A stretch of 64,000 nt of DNA from Sweltsa coloradensis. Lineage: Eukaryota; Arthropoda; Insecta; Plecoptera; Chloroperlidae. The notes beneath the pieces are model-generated. The model ran no database searches, was not told the DNA's origin, and saw only the letters and a program-made list of their open reading frames with translations. Below are positions 22,565 through 33,764 of this stretch, piece by piece. The stretch covers positions 1-64,000 of the forward strand of contig JAMZAV010000007.1 in assembly GCA_024449915.1 (NCBI GenBank). The letters run 5' to 3'. Made by a program: the position numbers and the translations under genes. Position 1 is the stretch's first letter. Every line of letters starts with the position of its first letter.

Positions 22565-24426
22565 ACGGGGTGGTAACAAGCATAGCCGAGCGGGAACCAT
22601 TGAGCTACCGTGTTTACCAAGAAGTTCTGATGGTTGTTTCGCAGAAAGCAGCACCATCAAAGACTGTAACCATGGCAACGGTCTTGTTTGCCACGAGAAG
22701 GCAGTGATAGGCATTTCCATTTCCGGTTCAGACATCTGGTCATCCTCGGCCTGCTGTCAGACTTTGCTATGAGTTTTTTTCTCGTCTTTTTAGTGCTAAA
22801 CACTAGGGTTGTGCGAACCTGGATTTTTAAATTTCGAACCGAACCTCGAACCTGCATTTACAAAGTTCGCGAACCTCGAACCGAACCTTTTTTTTTAAAG
22901 GGGAAGGGAATCACATGGGCACTGAAGAAAAAACTGATCATTGATCCAAATCTAGGCTGAGGAGCTTAGGCCTTGGGCCTAGGTTCCCTGGCTTATCTCG
23001 CACAATAATAATATTACAAGTATCAAATACAGCGCATTCTTGTCATAAATGTCCAGGGATTCTTCTGATGTATTTTTAATCATGTGGGGAAAACGTTTTA
23101 GGGGTAGGGTAGCCTAGGCCTAGCCTAACCATCTTCAGACGAAAAATCATAATAATATCGATCAAATTAAGCGGCAATGCAACTTTTATAGCCAAACCTG
23201 AAGACAACACATCAAAATCAACATTAATAATGGTTTCTTATGATCTTAAACTGTTAAAAAAACACGCGTCTTGGTTAGGTCGCCCTAGCCCTAGGCAGTA
23301 GGCCTAGGTAGGCTTACGGGATAAGCCCTAGGCCTACTACACTCGGACCGTCATCACTTCCCGATGAAAAATCATTACAAGATCGAAGAAATCATAGAGA
23401 AATAATGATGAAATAAAGCGGCAATGTCACTTTCATAGCCAAACCTGAAGACAAAATCGACATTATTACCGGAGCCTAGGGCTAGGCCTAGCTCGGACTG
23501 CTTACATTTGGACCGTTACTTTCCGATGAAAATTGAAAACTCATTAGTAGACCGATAAAATTACGCGTCGATGCCACTATAATCTTTTTCGCCTGAAGAA
23601 AATCCACCAGCATCAACAATAAATAACGATTTCTTGCTATCTCAAGTGTCCAGAATATTTACGCGTCAAGAAAAATCCGCCATTTTAAGATTTTGCAAGT
23701 TGCATATGCACTGCTTACAGCGCTAATTCGACTTTCGATTATCGAGCGGCGACCGCGGTAGACTTGTATCGATCGGTCGATGCTGTAGGCGTCGCTCCGG
23801 AAGGCGTGGCTTTCCGTAAGCGGGAATTTCAAAGGTTCGGTTCGAGGTTCGACTTTCAAAATAAATTTCGAACCGAACCGGATTTAAGGTTCGGTTCGTC
23901 TTTTCGAACGGTTCGCACAACCCTACTAAACACCTTTTCAAATAAAAGCTTTGAGTTGTTTCAGAGTTTCTAAAACCACTCTTGCAGAGCCTAGTGCATT
24001 CGTAAATACTCGTTAGTTCAGAATAGAACGCGTGTGTACTGATAGAACTGGCTCCAGCAAGCAAGCCTTGGCCTAGGCCTACCCTAGGCCTAGTTGTGGT
24101 GTTTGCAATATCGGATATTGATGAACATTTATGTCCCAATAGGTCTTCAAAGTCCCAAAAGTCGTTGAAAGAAATAATAAAAGTGTGTGTGGATACACAC
24201 TTTTAACATTTCTTTCAATTACATGAACATAACTATAAAATAAAAGGAAATCCTACCCCCACCACCACGAAAAGCCTAGATAGTCCAAGTATTAGTCACT
24301 AGGTTGCGCTAGTTGTTACTTGATAGTTGGATGACTCATTCATAGATCGCGACACTAACACTAAAATTTACGGTTCCCGCTATTTTAATGTTGTGTTTCC
24401 GCTCTTCCCTGGTTATTTCTCTATGG
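22565..24426. mobile_element. Insertion of unknown class within the PLE inverted arm
   Basis: The inverted PLE arm is continuous with the right-hand copy except for this 1.86-kb block. Its edges are inferred from where the match to 25,285-25,300 breaks (GGTGGGTGTGGC on the left, GTGACAGGTAGGGG on the right). It holds the hAT element 22,804-23,925, so it is older than that element. The rest shows no coding motif. Confidence 0.6.
22804..23925. mobile_element. hAT-type element, non-autonomous, 1.1 kb
   Basis: Ends are TAGGGTTGTGCGAACC and the complement GGTTCGCACAACCCTA. CTAAACAC (8 bp) is duplicated at 22,796-22,803 and 23,926-23,933. Subterminal repeats of CGAACC/GGTTCG are abundant on both sides. 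The interior has TAGGCCTA clusters and no transposase. Confidence 0.9.
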
Positions 24427-24620
24427 TGACAGGTAGGGGAGGAGCCTAGCGGATGTTCAGGTTAGGTGGCAGTCTGGATTGGGTAATCCACTGATGTGCT
24501 AACTCCCATCTTCTGAGTTCCCCTGGCTTGCAGCTGGCAGGAAGTGCTTTCACCACTCTGGTTGTTGTTGTTGTTGTTGTTGTGGGATGCTGCGTGACGA
24601 GCCACTGGTTTGTCCATTGT
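24427..24620 (-). repeat. Inverted copy of the PLE nuclease end
   Basis: It is the reverse complement of 25,085-25,290, so the two form a hairpin enclosing the PLE coding remnant. It has gained a TTG repeat (24,562-24,583) that the other copy lacks. Stretches such as GAGCCACTGGTTTGTCCATT match exactly. Confidence 0.9.
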
Positions 24621-25272
24621 CACAGACCACCTCAATGACATCATACCTCTGGTCACTCAGTGGCACCCAGGACTTCAGGCACTCAACGGCATTTTGAAGA
24701 GCAGCCTACATATACTGATGTCCTCTACCAAATCCCAGAACCTGGTCGAGACCCTGCTAAGAGTGACTTTCAGACACCCCCCCAACATCGCGGACCTAGT
24801 CATTAAGAGAGACTGCCGTGAAAAGGATGCACAAACTAATGAACCAACTGGATTCTACCCCTGGCCAAGGTGGCAATGGCTGCTTGACCTGCCAAATACA
24901 CCAACCCTCCACCACCTTCAGTGCTCAGGCCACAGGCAGGACATACCCCATTCGGCAATTTAACACTTGCAAAACCAGCAATCTGGTATACCAGCTCAAA
25001 TGCAACCAGTGTCCTGCCGAGTATGTAGGCCTAACCAAGAACAGCTCAGGTCTCGCATGAATGGACACAGGCAAGACACAAAAAACGGGACAATGGACAA
25101 ACCAGTGGCTCGTCACGCAGCATCCCACAACTTGGACTTTGACAAGTGCTACACAACCAGAGTGGTTAAAGCACTTCCTGCCAGCTGCAAGCCAGGGGAA
25201 CTCAGAAGATGGGAGTTAGCACATCAGTGGATTACCCAATCCAGACTGCCACCTAACCTGAACATCCGCTAG
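24610..25272 (+). pseudogene. Penelope-like element: RT thumb and GIY-YIG endonuclease, frameshifted
   Basis: The 3' part of a PLE protein, which would nick target DNA and copy the element's RNA. The first frame (24,610-24,810) gives the thumb (LNGILKSSLHIL, TFRHPPNIADLVIKR). The next frame (24,818-25,060) gives a C-x2-C pair (CLTC) and the nuclease core LVYQLKCNQCPAEYVGLT, the GIY-YIG equivalent. The third (from about 25,040) gives LRSRMNGHR with the catalytic Arg, an H-A-A-S-H segment, and ELRRWELAHQWI with the conserved Glu. The two frame changes make it inactive. A C-x2-C pair upstream of the nuclease recalls Neptune-type PLEs. The 5' two thirds of the gene are absent. Confidence 0.8.
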
Positions 25273-25969
25273 GCTCCTCCCCTACCTGTCACAGCCACAC
25301 CCACCTACAGCGCCTTGTAAATTTGTCCATATTCTCTGACTTTGTTTATTTTTAGCCACCTGTTTGTTTTTTGTTTTGTTTTTTATTGTTGCAATCAGAG
25401 CAATTTTCCTTTCTCTCTTGAGTGAACAAGACCTCGTGTTGAAACGTCTCGTATTTTTCTGTGTTTTGTATTTATGTTACTATTCTTCAATAAACTCAAC
25501 AGCCACCATTATTTTTCGAAGGGAAGCTGTTGGATCCTATCTAACAGTAACACCAATATAATTAACAAGTTTACTTCTTAATCTTGAATGAGTATTTAGC
25601 AGTTGATCTTGCTGCTTGAAGGAGAGTCTTGATAAACTTTATTTTTTCGCGGAGAGTCAATTTCACCGTCGGATTCGTGCACGTTCATTACTACAACATC
25701 TCCCAAACTTCCCGTATGAACGACTGACTGAGTGTCGGCATCGACAGTGGACTGCTGTGCAGTGTGGCAGTCCATTCTTATCCATTATCATACTGTTACA
25801 TATTATTACAATTTACAATAACATTACACTTACTGCTTGATGCTGACGAATGGGTTAAAGCCGCTTATTAATTAATGCTACACATGTAGTAATTGAAATT
25901 GTAAATACAAAAAAGTGCCGCACCTAAACAAGTGCCGCCGTTAGCGGCCGCTTACGCCTAGAACCGGCC

Positions 25970-27049
25970 CTGGAGGCCAAGTCTTGAAACCACTCGCTTC
26001 GAGTCGTGAAGTGAGTCAAGTCACCTCGTCGAAGTCGCGAGCGACTTGGCAATATCGAATAGGGTAGTCTTGAAACCCACCATGCGTTTGGAAACGACAA
26101 GCGAGTTGGAAATATTCCGAGTCGACTGGTTTTTCGCGACTTGTAGCTCCGCCCCCACAGCTCATAGAGCGTTACATAAAATTTTGATATCAATAATCGA
26201 TGTTGTGACGTATATCGATGCTATAATCGATTGTGACGAACTATTGATGCTATAATCGATTCGCACATTCACTGAACTGTCAAAACACACTAGGTGTATA
26301 CTAGGCTCGGCCTACATGTTATTTCAGATTATTGTTATTATCAAATAGCCTAAAAGCAATCGTACTCTCTATTTAATTAATCATATTTTTATATTGTTAT
26401 ATTTGCGTAACCTAAGTTTTCTAGGGCTAGGCCTAGCCTACCTAAAATCACCAAAACCAATTGCAAAGAAATGTAAAAAAAAGGCAATTTACATTAAAAA
26501 GTTATAAAAATTGTTCCTGTCACAGGTAATAAGTGAACAACAATTATGCGACGAGTTAAAAAAAAAGTAAAAAAGTTTTCCCAGATGGGATTCGAACCTG
26601 CGACCTCTTGCATTCAAACAAAGCGCTTTAACCACTCGGTCAACGGGACCACGATGGACAGTTCGTCAAAAGCGCTACGTACTTATGCAGATACACGCTA
26701 ACTTGCGACGAGCGTAAATAATTTGTCATGACAATTAGAACACTTTAAATACTTTTAAAGCCTTCTCCCAACATTTTTCGAGTGTAATTTACGTCTCTAT
26801 ACAATGGATGTACTTTATTAACTATTTATTTAGTCATTAAAAATTTTTGATGTGGCAGTCAAGTCGCGTGAAATAGTCCCAACTCGCCACCAAATATCTC
26901 GTGGTTTGAAACGTGACAAAATATTCGTTCCAAGTCACCGTGCGACTTGTGGACTTGTCCCCAAGACTACCGATTTGGCGATTTTGATCGACTTGGAACG
27001 AAAACGCGACTCGGAATGAAAGCGAGATGACTCAAGAATTGGCCTCCTG
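25970..27049. mobile_element. hAT-type element, right half of the composite
   Basis: Its ends are CTGGAGGCCAAGTCTTGA and CTCAAGAATTGGCCTCCTG. Subterminal parts are rich in GACTTGG/CGACTCG motifs. It carries a tRNA-like sequence at about 26,580-26,652. The right target duplication is ATCCATTG; its left partner lies beyond the other half of the composite at 21,038-21,045. Confidence 0.7.
26580..26652 (-). tRNA. tRNA-like sequence, degenerate (SINE head likely)
   Basis: On the minus strand, TGACCGAGTGGTTAAAGCGC resembles an A box and D arm, and GGTTCGAATCCCA is a B box. The acceptor stem pairs for only four of seven bases, and the 3' end (CATCTGGGA) runs into TTTTTAC-like sequence. It is unlikely to be a working tRNA. 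A polymerase III promoter may persist. Confidence 0.45.
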
Positions 27050-27059
27050 ATCCATTGCA

Positions 27060-27960
27060 ATTTGTCCAACTTAACTACCGTACCAGAAAGTATGATGGAG
27101 TTAGTAGTAATATGAAAGGAGCCAACTATTTCCTTCGCGAGAAGCCAACATTATTGAACCAGATTTAATTACGAGCAAAGGCCTCGCGTGTCGCGGGTTT
27201 GCATGAAACTCGGCCTCTGATTGGTCAACGCGCCTTCACGTATCGCCGAAGTGTAAACGGGCCTTACACTTTTCCCTGAAGCATCAACATACAAGATTAC
27301 CGTCGCCACAAATTCTCATATTCATAAGTACGGCCACGTAAATTTCGCATGTGCAAAAATGCGAAGTTGAAATTTTTTTAAAAAAACTTTTCTTTACCTT
27401 TCAAGGTATTTTGAGCAATAATAGTTTTTAAAAGTGCGACTAAGTGCGATATAACCACAGGTCCACAATTGCTTAATATACGGGAAATTTAAGTACAGCA
27501 AAATACGCTCGCTTTTACCGCCCGCCCACAACGCTTTGTAGCGCCTGCCAACTGCTTGCATCAAAGTCACCCGACTCCCGAGCCGGCTGGACTGCACGTG
27601 TTAGCTTCTTTCTTCGCCCCGCCCACCGTCCTAGCCATGGCTTGGGCTCGCGTGAGTGAGGGAGACAGAGCACACCTACAGGCAGCCTGCCAGCATCGTC
27701 CAAAAGAGAGTCTATTCAAGATACAGGGCGCGGGATATTCAAACGTGCTGAAATAGCACTGGAAATGTCTAGTCCGTCCGCGAATATAATACGATTGCGA
27801 ATTTGGAGGATTTTTTTTTTGGATAAAACTCCGTACTATATTCGGGCCAATACGGTGACATTATTTCTTCCTTTAGAGATCCTTCTAAGCTAGGCGACCA
27901 TCCAGACAAATCGACCTATTTGGTGAGCTACAAACATTAATAAATAGTTAACACACAAAC
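27060..27960. other. TACC intron; no gene recognised
   Basis: The stretch 27,480-27,760 is relatively GC-rich, with several CpG, and has short open frames on both strands. None has a motif, splice pattern or partner exon that I can support. The rest is AT-rich intron. Confidence 0.4.
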
Positions 27961-27966
27961 TCCTAC

Positions 27967-28116
27967 CTCTCAAGCTGCTGCATGGCATGGGATTTCAGCA
28001 ACTCATACTTCTGTTCTTGTTTATGAATGGTAGCTTCAAACTCTGCTAAACTTCCTTGTAGAACCTCTTCATTCTTCTTAAAACCTTCAATCACATTCTT
28101 ACTGCGTTCGTATTTC
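27967..28116 (-). CDS. TACC: TACC gene, coiled-coil exon
   Basis: An internal exon of the TACC domain. The acceptor is TTTCCAG and the donor GTAGGA. It carries 49 full codons plus split ones (starts with one base, ends with AG). It reads KYERSKNVIEGFKKNEEVLQ, then LAEFEATIHKQEQKYELLKSH, A-M-Q-Q-L-E. The first block matches the family signature F-E-K-x-K-x-V-I-E-G-[YF]-[RK]-K-N-E-E, so the identification is firm. It joins in phase with both neighbours. Confidence 0.95.
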
Positions 28117-28402
28117 CTGGAAACAAAGTCAAACATTTGTTAGGAATACAATGAATTTTCATAGGCCAATCAACCAAATAAATTTTTATTTTTATTAGAG
28201 TGTAGGGTTGCTTTTCGACAATTTGATAGGCCTAGGCCTAAAAGAAAGTCTGAAATGGAGAAAACATTTTTTTAAATTTGGGAATAAACTTGATTTAAAC
28301 TCGAATATTTTACAACTTGACTAGAATTAAAATTCTCCGTTTGCACAGCCCTAGGTATTAGTTAAGTAATTGAGATTTTCAAGTGAATCTACTTGAAACA
28401 TA

Positions 28403-28523
28403 GATTGGAGAAGGGTCAACTTACCTGTCAACATTTTAGGCTGGGATTTATGTTCTCTTTGCTTTCCCAACCTGTCAACCCTTCTCCAATCTAAGTAGCC
28501 GATAGGCATTTTTCACACTAGAA
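28403..28523 (+). mobile_element. Short Penelope-like insertion with 14-bp target duplication
   Basis: A 121-bp insertion flanked by CTACTTGAAACATA (28,389-28,402 and 28,524-28,537). Its ends are partly inverted (GATTGGAGAAGGGTCAAC against CAACCCTTCTCCAATC). It finishes TAGCCGATAGGCATTTTTCA, as does the insertion at 29.9-30.1 kb. It encodes no protein. Confidence 0.7.
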
Positions 28524-28778
28524 CTACTTGAAACATATGTTTTTATCCCCCTCATGCACAAAGATTTACCGGCGCAAAATTGTGTCTCATTAAAAATGGC
28601 GGACTTACGCAAATCCATATGTTAAATATAGTGCTATAAAAACTGTATGCACACAGGTAGTTGCGTTAGCAAACTTGCGTCCGCTAGCCGCTATAATATT
28701 TCGGTAAAGTTGCGGCTACTCTGGATGTGACGCAAATGTCGTATCGACCCTCACCTTTTTCGTATCAGAAAATGAATA

Positions 28779-29560
28779 CAGTAAAACCTCTATTATTCGA
28801 GGTGGATGAGACAGGGTGCAGCTCGAATTATCAAAAAACTCGGATGATCGCGATTTTTTGTTTGTTTGCTCTCATAGCATAGCCTGATATGGTAAAATGA
28901 TATACGTACGTACCATTAAAAGAACATAAATAAACAGCCTCTTAGTGATGACATCGGCTGCCAACTGCTTTGTTGATAGAATGAATGTGTGGTCTCGTTA
29001 TCTTACCTCATAACATAAACGACTGCTTTGCTGATAGAATGAATGTGTTGTCTCATTATCTTATTTCATATCGTAAACAAAATAACTCGGAGAGAGTCTT
29101 GGCCCGAAGCCAATTGACTGACTAGCAATACGTAGTTCGTGGCTTGGGGGGGTGATGGTTATCTCCGTGTCTGTCATTGACTGGATGCGCCGATGCAATG
29201 TTTATTTCTTCATAATCATAGCCAGCCTCTATCATGTCGTCTTCAAGGCCATATTTTGTCTCTTTCTCTCTCTCTCCCTTTCTTCTCTCTCGAACGCCGT
29301 CTTTGAGCAAGGTTGCGGCGGCAAGCACTCACAAAGACACTGGCTCAACTTTCTCTGGCACCCTACCCTCGACCCCCACCCCCAACCCCCCTTACAATTC
29401 ACGCGCTGTGCAATTCTTACGTGACACGTCATTGTAGTAAACAGCATACTGCATGACATTCAGATGTAAAGAACATAACATTTCGGCCTAACTAAAAAAA
29501 GGAAAGGGCGCCTGAAACCAGCTCGGATAACACAGAATCTCGGTTAATCGGAGCTTGGAT
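28779..29560. mobile_element. Tigger/pogo-like DNA transposon fragment
   Basis: The left end CAGTAAAACCTCTATTATTC, preceded by TA, is the characteristic Tigger/pogo terminus. Related text (CTCGGATAACACAGAATC, TCGGTTAATCGGAGC) appears near 29,521-29,556, suggesting a decayed right end. No transposase is recognisable between. The right boundary is uncertain. Confidence 0.55.
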
Positions 29561-29896
29561 GAATGAAGTTGTAACACAACGAACCTACGACCCCTCAGGT
29601 AATCGATAGGCTCTCGTTGGATACCTCACTAAATAGCTGTACTCCAGAAAAGATGATTTAATGATCAAGAACATACTTGGCGATGGGTCGCCTAATTAAA
29701 GTGAAACACGATTTCTGACCTCACTTAGAAGTAAAATATTAATTGAGAATAAATAACAACTGATCAAGGCTAAAATCCCTCAAACTTGAATTTTAAACCC
29801 TACCTAGGCGTGAACCTGGTACTCAAGTCTAAAGGTCCCTAACTAGTTCACATCAACCTCCTATAACTCACCAAGACCCACAAAATTGAGAAATCG

Positions 29897-30121
29897 GCTG
29901 GTTAACATAAATATTTACAAAACAAGATACACAATGTCGTACGTTTCGGCCAACGCGGCCGAAACGTATGACATTGTGTAGGTATCTTGTTTTGTAAATA
30001 TTTATGTTAACCAGCCAGTTTCACGCAGCTGCCCATCTCGTTTAAGGTAAGCTGTTGGTCTCCTTTCTTCTTTCCCAAACCACAAACACTAACCTAGCCG
30101 ATAGGCATTCTATCACAAACA
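29897..30121 (+). mobile_element. Penelope-like terminal fragment with inverted head, 17-bp target duplication
   Basis: ACAAAATTGAGAAATCG is duplicated at 29,880-29,896 and 30,122-30,138. The first 55 bases are inverted relative to the next 60 (palindrome 29,896-30,016, centre near 29,954). The centre reads GGCC-AACGC-GGCC followed by GAAACG. The tail has GGTAAGCTGTTGGTCTCC and ends CCGATAGGCATTCTATCAC. The layout repeats that of the large PLE: inverted head, hairpin plus GAAACG, then the GTAAGCTGTTGG tail. Confidence 0.75.
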
Positions 30122-30139
30122 ACAAAATTGAGAAATCGT

Positions 30140-31300
30140 AAGACATCGAAGACAAACATCTCTGAAATACAACTTATAATTTAAACTAGATCTAGGATGA
30201 CATTACAACAGACAATCAACGGTTAATAAGTCAAACCAGAACGGGCTATATTGTATAACACAAATGAATTTCCTTCATTGACAAAGGAATACATTTCAAA
30301 ACCCTACCTATCAGTACTGATGGCTAAAAGCAAATTGGATATCTAGTTAAGATATCTCTTGGTCTGATGGACAACAGTAAAGTTTTCCGAAAGTTTATGA
30401 CAATATAATTAGTAATAAACTTATTCTAATACTCATCACTAGGGACACCGAATTTTCGTGAATGGTTTTTGCACGAAATTTTAAAAAACACAATTCTTAA
30501 GTGTTTTTGACAACATAGGAACATGTTTTGAGGTTAGAGGAGGCATTTTGCGTTCGCGAAGTTTCGCGAATTTTAGCTATTTTATGTTTTCACACGAAAT
30601 AGACCAAAAAGAAGATTATTCACGAAATTATGCGCGAAATTCTCGCTTTTTTAAAAATAATTTGAAGCAAATTTGCGTATTTTCGACGATCAAAACAGTC
30701 AATTTCTCGCGTATCACACCCACAGCTAGAACGGTCGTGTCGAGCTTTGAGAGTTGCCTAATTTAGATCGATTAGTCGAACCCACGAGTCGCACTCGCAC
30801 CACGTGACCAAGGTCGAATGCACGTCCGCGACTAATCGATATACGCGCAACGCACTTCGGAATAGGCCACATTTGGCTTCACTTCGTAACAGAATTCGTT
30901 TTTCTTGCATTTTCGTTGCATTAATAAAGTCAAAATGCCAAAAGTTGTAGGGGCCTAAGCATTTTTGTCCGTGAATCGGAGTTTCAAGAACATGGATTTT
31001 ACGCCTCCATCCTAGGCCTAGCCTAGGCCCAATATAATTCGTTGTTCACGTAGGCCCTAGGCCTAGATGTGCTTAAAATCCATTGTGGTCCTAGGCTTGG
31101 CCTAGGCCTAGACCCCAGATAATTCCTTGTTGCTAACCTTTTAAAGATGCGTGCTTAAAATTTCCTTTAGGCCTAGGCCCTAGTGTAGCTAGGGCCTAGC
31201 TAGGCCCTAGGCCTCCTAAATTTCATACAACCATGGATGGCCTTGTCAGAAAAATTGCATTTTACAATGTAGCCTTCAACCTACTTTAAATAAAGTACAT
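30140..31300. other. TACC intron; no gene recognised
   Basis: It contains segments rich in CGCGAAATT-type words (30,440-30,650) that also occur in the element at 35.69-36.24 kb. It also has an inverted TCGATTAGTCG/CGACTAATCGA pair (about 30,767-30,840) and dense TAGGCCTAGG clusters (31,010-31,210). All look repeat-derived. No exon was seen. Confidence 0.45.
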
Positions 31301-31912
31301 CAGGGTTGCCACCAAGAAAAAATAAAAATCCTGTTTGAGCAGATCAAAAATCCTTAGAAATCCTTAAATGAAACACCCAAATCCTTAAAAATCCTTAAAA
31401 TGCCTAAATGTACCAATTTCGATACGATATCGATATATCATAATGTAATTGTTGTAAAAAAATTGAATATATAATTTTTTTATAGAGTAGGTAGGCCTAT
31501 TTTTAATAAATAAATTTTTAAAAAATGTATAAAGAGTCTACCCACTCAGTTATATAACTGATTTTCAGTGGGGGACAGTAAATCAAAGCGACCAAGCCAA
31601 CCTGTAGGCCCCGAATCAATCGGGATAAAAAATGATTCGAGGCCAAATAGGGTTGATAGAATGATAAGGTATCACCATAAATGCATATTTTTACGATCTC
31701 ACAACCGCGTTTTATGACCCGGCACCTCCACCATATGCACCAGCCAGGTTAATTTAATTTAGACTACCTACCCGGCACCTCCACCAAAATTCCGAAATTT
31801 TGCATTTTTGGTGTAAATTTTGATATTTATACATCAAAAATATTCCCACTTTTCAATATCGCATTGAAATATAGATTTTTTGACCAGCCCTAGTTAAAAA
31901 CGGCGTAAAACG

Positions 31913-31946
<34 letters not shown>

Positions 31947-32036
31947 AAATCCGTTAATTGGACTAAAAATCCGTGTATCCGTTTGCACCCTCAAAATCCG
32001 TTAAAACGGATAAAATCCGTAAAAACGGCAACCCTG
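31301..32036. mobile_element. hAT-type MITE
   Basis: This 736-bp element has ends CAGGGTTGCCAC and GGCAACCCTG. AAGTACAT (8 bp) is duplicated at 31,293-31,300 and 32,037-32,044. Subterminal AATCCTTAAA/AATCCGTTAAAA repeats are frequent. A fragment of another dispersed repeat (31,525-31,640: GTCTACCCACTCAGTTATAT) and a poly(A) run (31,911-31,944) lie inside. No transposase is present. Confidence 0.9.
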
Positions 32037-32044
32037 AAGTACAT

Positions 32045-33764
32045 TATTATTTGTTTGCAATTGAAAAAAAGTGGATTTTTATTTACCGTTATTTACCATA
32101 TTGTCAAGTTTTTGCACCGCTTTTGCCTATTTTATATACCGAAATGAACTGTTTTTATTTACCATTTTTCAGTGTCCCTACTCATCACAAATGATCACGA
32201 CTCCCATCGAAACCCTATGTAGTCAACGAAGTTCGACGTGTAGTTCAGTAACTTGCTGCGTATGTATTGACTGTCGTAGTCTTGTACCGACGATCCTGTC
32301 TTGAGTTCGTATCCCGGCTGTGATTCCTTTCGAAGTTCAACTGTCACTTGATATTGTTCGAGCGGTGATAAAATTACGTTTAATTATCGTTCGGATAAAC
32401 CAACTCCGACCGTACGTTCTAATGTTATACACTTGCCCGATACCAGCATCCCGAGTTCAGTAAACAAGTTCTCCAGTTCCTCACACGGTAAACTGTCAGA
32501 CAGTTAATGATGTAAACACGACAGCTTTTATCGACACAGTTCTGACTTCACGCGTCTTTATCAACAATACAAATCGTTCGACGTCGGTGGCTCAGTCACT
32601 CGCGGATGTTCATCGTTTTTATTATTGTTGATGTCAGCTTCAAACTCCTTGCAACTAAAATTCGCCATTTTGGATTTCAAATAATCTGCATTTATTGATT
32701 TCGAAACCAATTTGCCCAAATACTAAAACTTTGCCAAGATATTGAATTGTCAATAACCGTTCCTCTTATACTTGGATTTATAAACGATTTTATCCCTATC
32801 AATTTCCTTTTCGTGATACTTCAGTCTATATTTCGTAGCAATCCACCCACCAAACTTTGATTGCGTTTCCCATGGCGTATTCTCCAGGCTACGCGTCTAC
32901 AACAGTTCTTGAATCTTCTTGAACGCAACTAACTCTCGGCCCTTAGGCTATTAATGATTCTAAACTTTTCTGGCTATCGATGCTGTATTTTATCAAGTCC
33001 GTCGGTGTATTAATATGCTCCTAAGGCATGCAAAAGTTCGTTCACTCACGTATCCCTAGTCTCTGTTAGACTCGTAAAATGTACCTCGGTTGGTTACAGT
33101 TCTCGTTGATTTCACAGACGTTTACTTGTATTTCTTCTAGGCAGATCGCCGCTCGTTCTCGGATTTTTAACACGCGTTTCCTATCTTCAAAACGTTTTCC
33201 CTAGTTAACTTTTCCTAAGTTTTACACATCGCCTAACTCGGCCCACGACCACGACATCTTCCAACACAACTTCTCAAACTATTAACTCTCTCAACAATAC
33301 AAATCACGATCGTAGCGTTATAGTAACCAATCAGAGAACAGCACACAGTGACATCTTTTGAACCAGGTCCAAACAAATGTCCGGGTGGCGCATTATACGA
33401 AACTGACGAAATATGAACTTGGCATTTTCTATAATTTAATAAAATAGATTGACATAGATTTTATATTAAAATTGTTAAACTTAACTGAATCACATGATTC
33501 TTTTTATGAAATAAAACGAAATTTTCTCTAGTTTCTGATTTAAATCAAACCCGTTCTGTATTATTAGTATTTAATTAGTTTATCTATGGTTTACACATTT
33601 AAGCCAGTTGCTTCAGTAGTAGCCTCGAACCAGCTCATGAAAAATACACAGCTCTCCTTCCACCGACCAACTGCATCGACTTCAAGATACGAATCTATCT
33701 TCGAATGACCATTGCCAAAAGACCTAAGTCCACTCAGGGAGAGTCCGTATAGTCTCAAGGTCTT
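32045..33764. other. TACC intron; no gene recognised
   Basis: It is moderately CpG-containing with short open frames only. The phrase CAACAATACAAATC recurs near 32,561 and 33,293 next to CGT-rich text, suggesting an unclassified repeat. I could not find terminal repeats or a coding motif. Confidence 0.4.

Larger units (their letters stand above)
21508..25559 (+). mobile_element. Penelope-like element, 5'-inverted, with 14-bp target duplication
   Basis: AATTAACAAGTTTA flanks the insertion exactly (21,494-21,507 and 25,560-25,573). The right part (24,610-25,559) is the element's 3' end in plus orientation: RT thumb, GIY-YIG nuclease and an untranslated tail. The left part is an inverted copy of the tail and nuclease end (25,085-25,555), now split into 21,508-21,720, 22,488-22,565 and 24,427-24,620 by later insertions. 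An inverted partial copy at the 5' side is a known PLE feature. The tail ends GGGAAGCTGTTGGATCCTAT, CTAACAGTAACACCAATATA. Confidence 0.85.
21046..27049. mobile_element. 6.0-kb composite of two abutting hAT-type elements in a TACC intron
   Basis: The 8-bp sequence ATCCATTG flanks the whole block (21,038-21,045 and 27,050-27,057). The left part (21,046-25,972) has its own 16-bp inverted ends, CAGGGCCGGTCCTAGG and CCTAGAACCGGCCCTG. The right part (25,970-27,049) has ends CTGGAGGCCAAGTCTTGA and the complement of CAGGAGGCCAATTCTTGA. The two share the trinucleotide CTG at their junction. Only the outermost left and right ends carry the target duplication. No transposase frame was found. The left part contains a PLE and further hAT elements. 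Confidence 0.8.
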
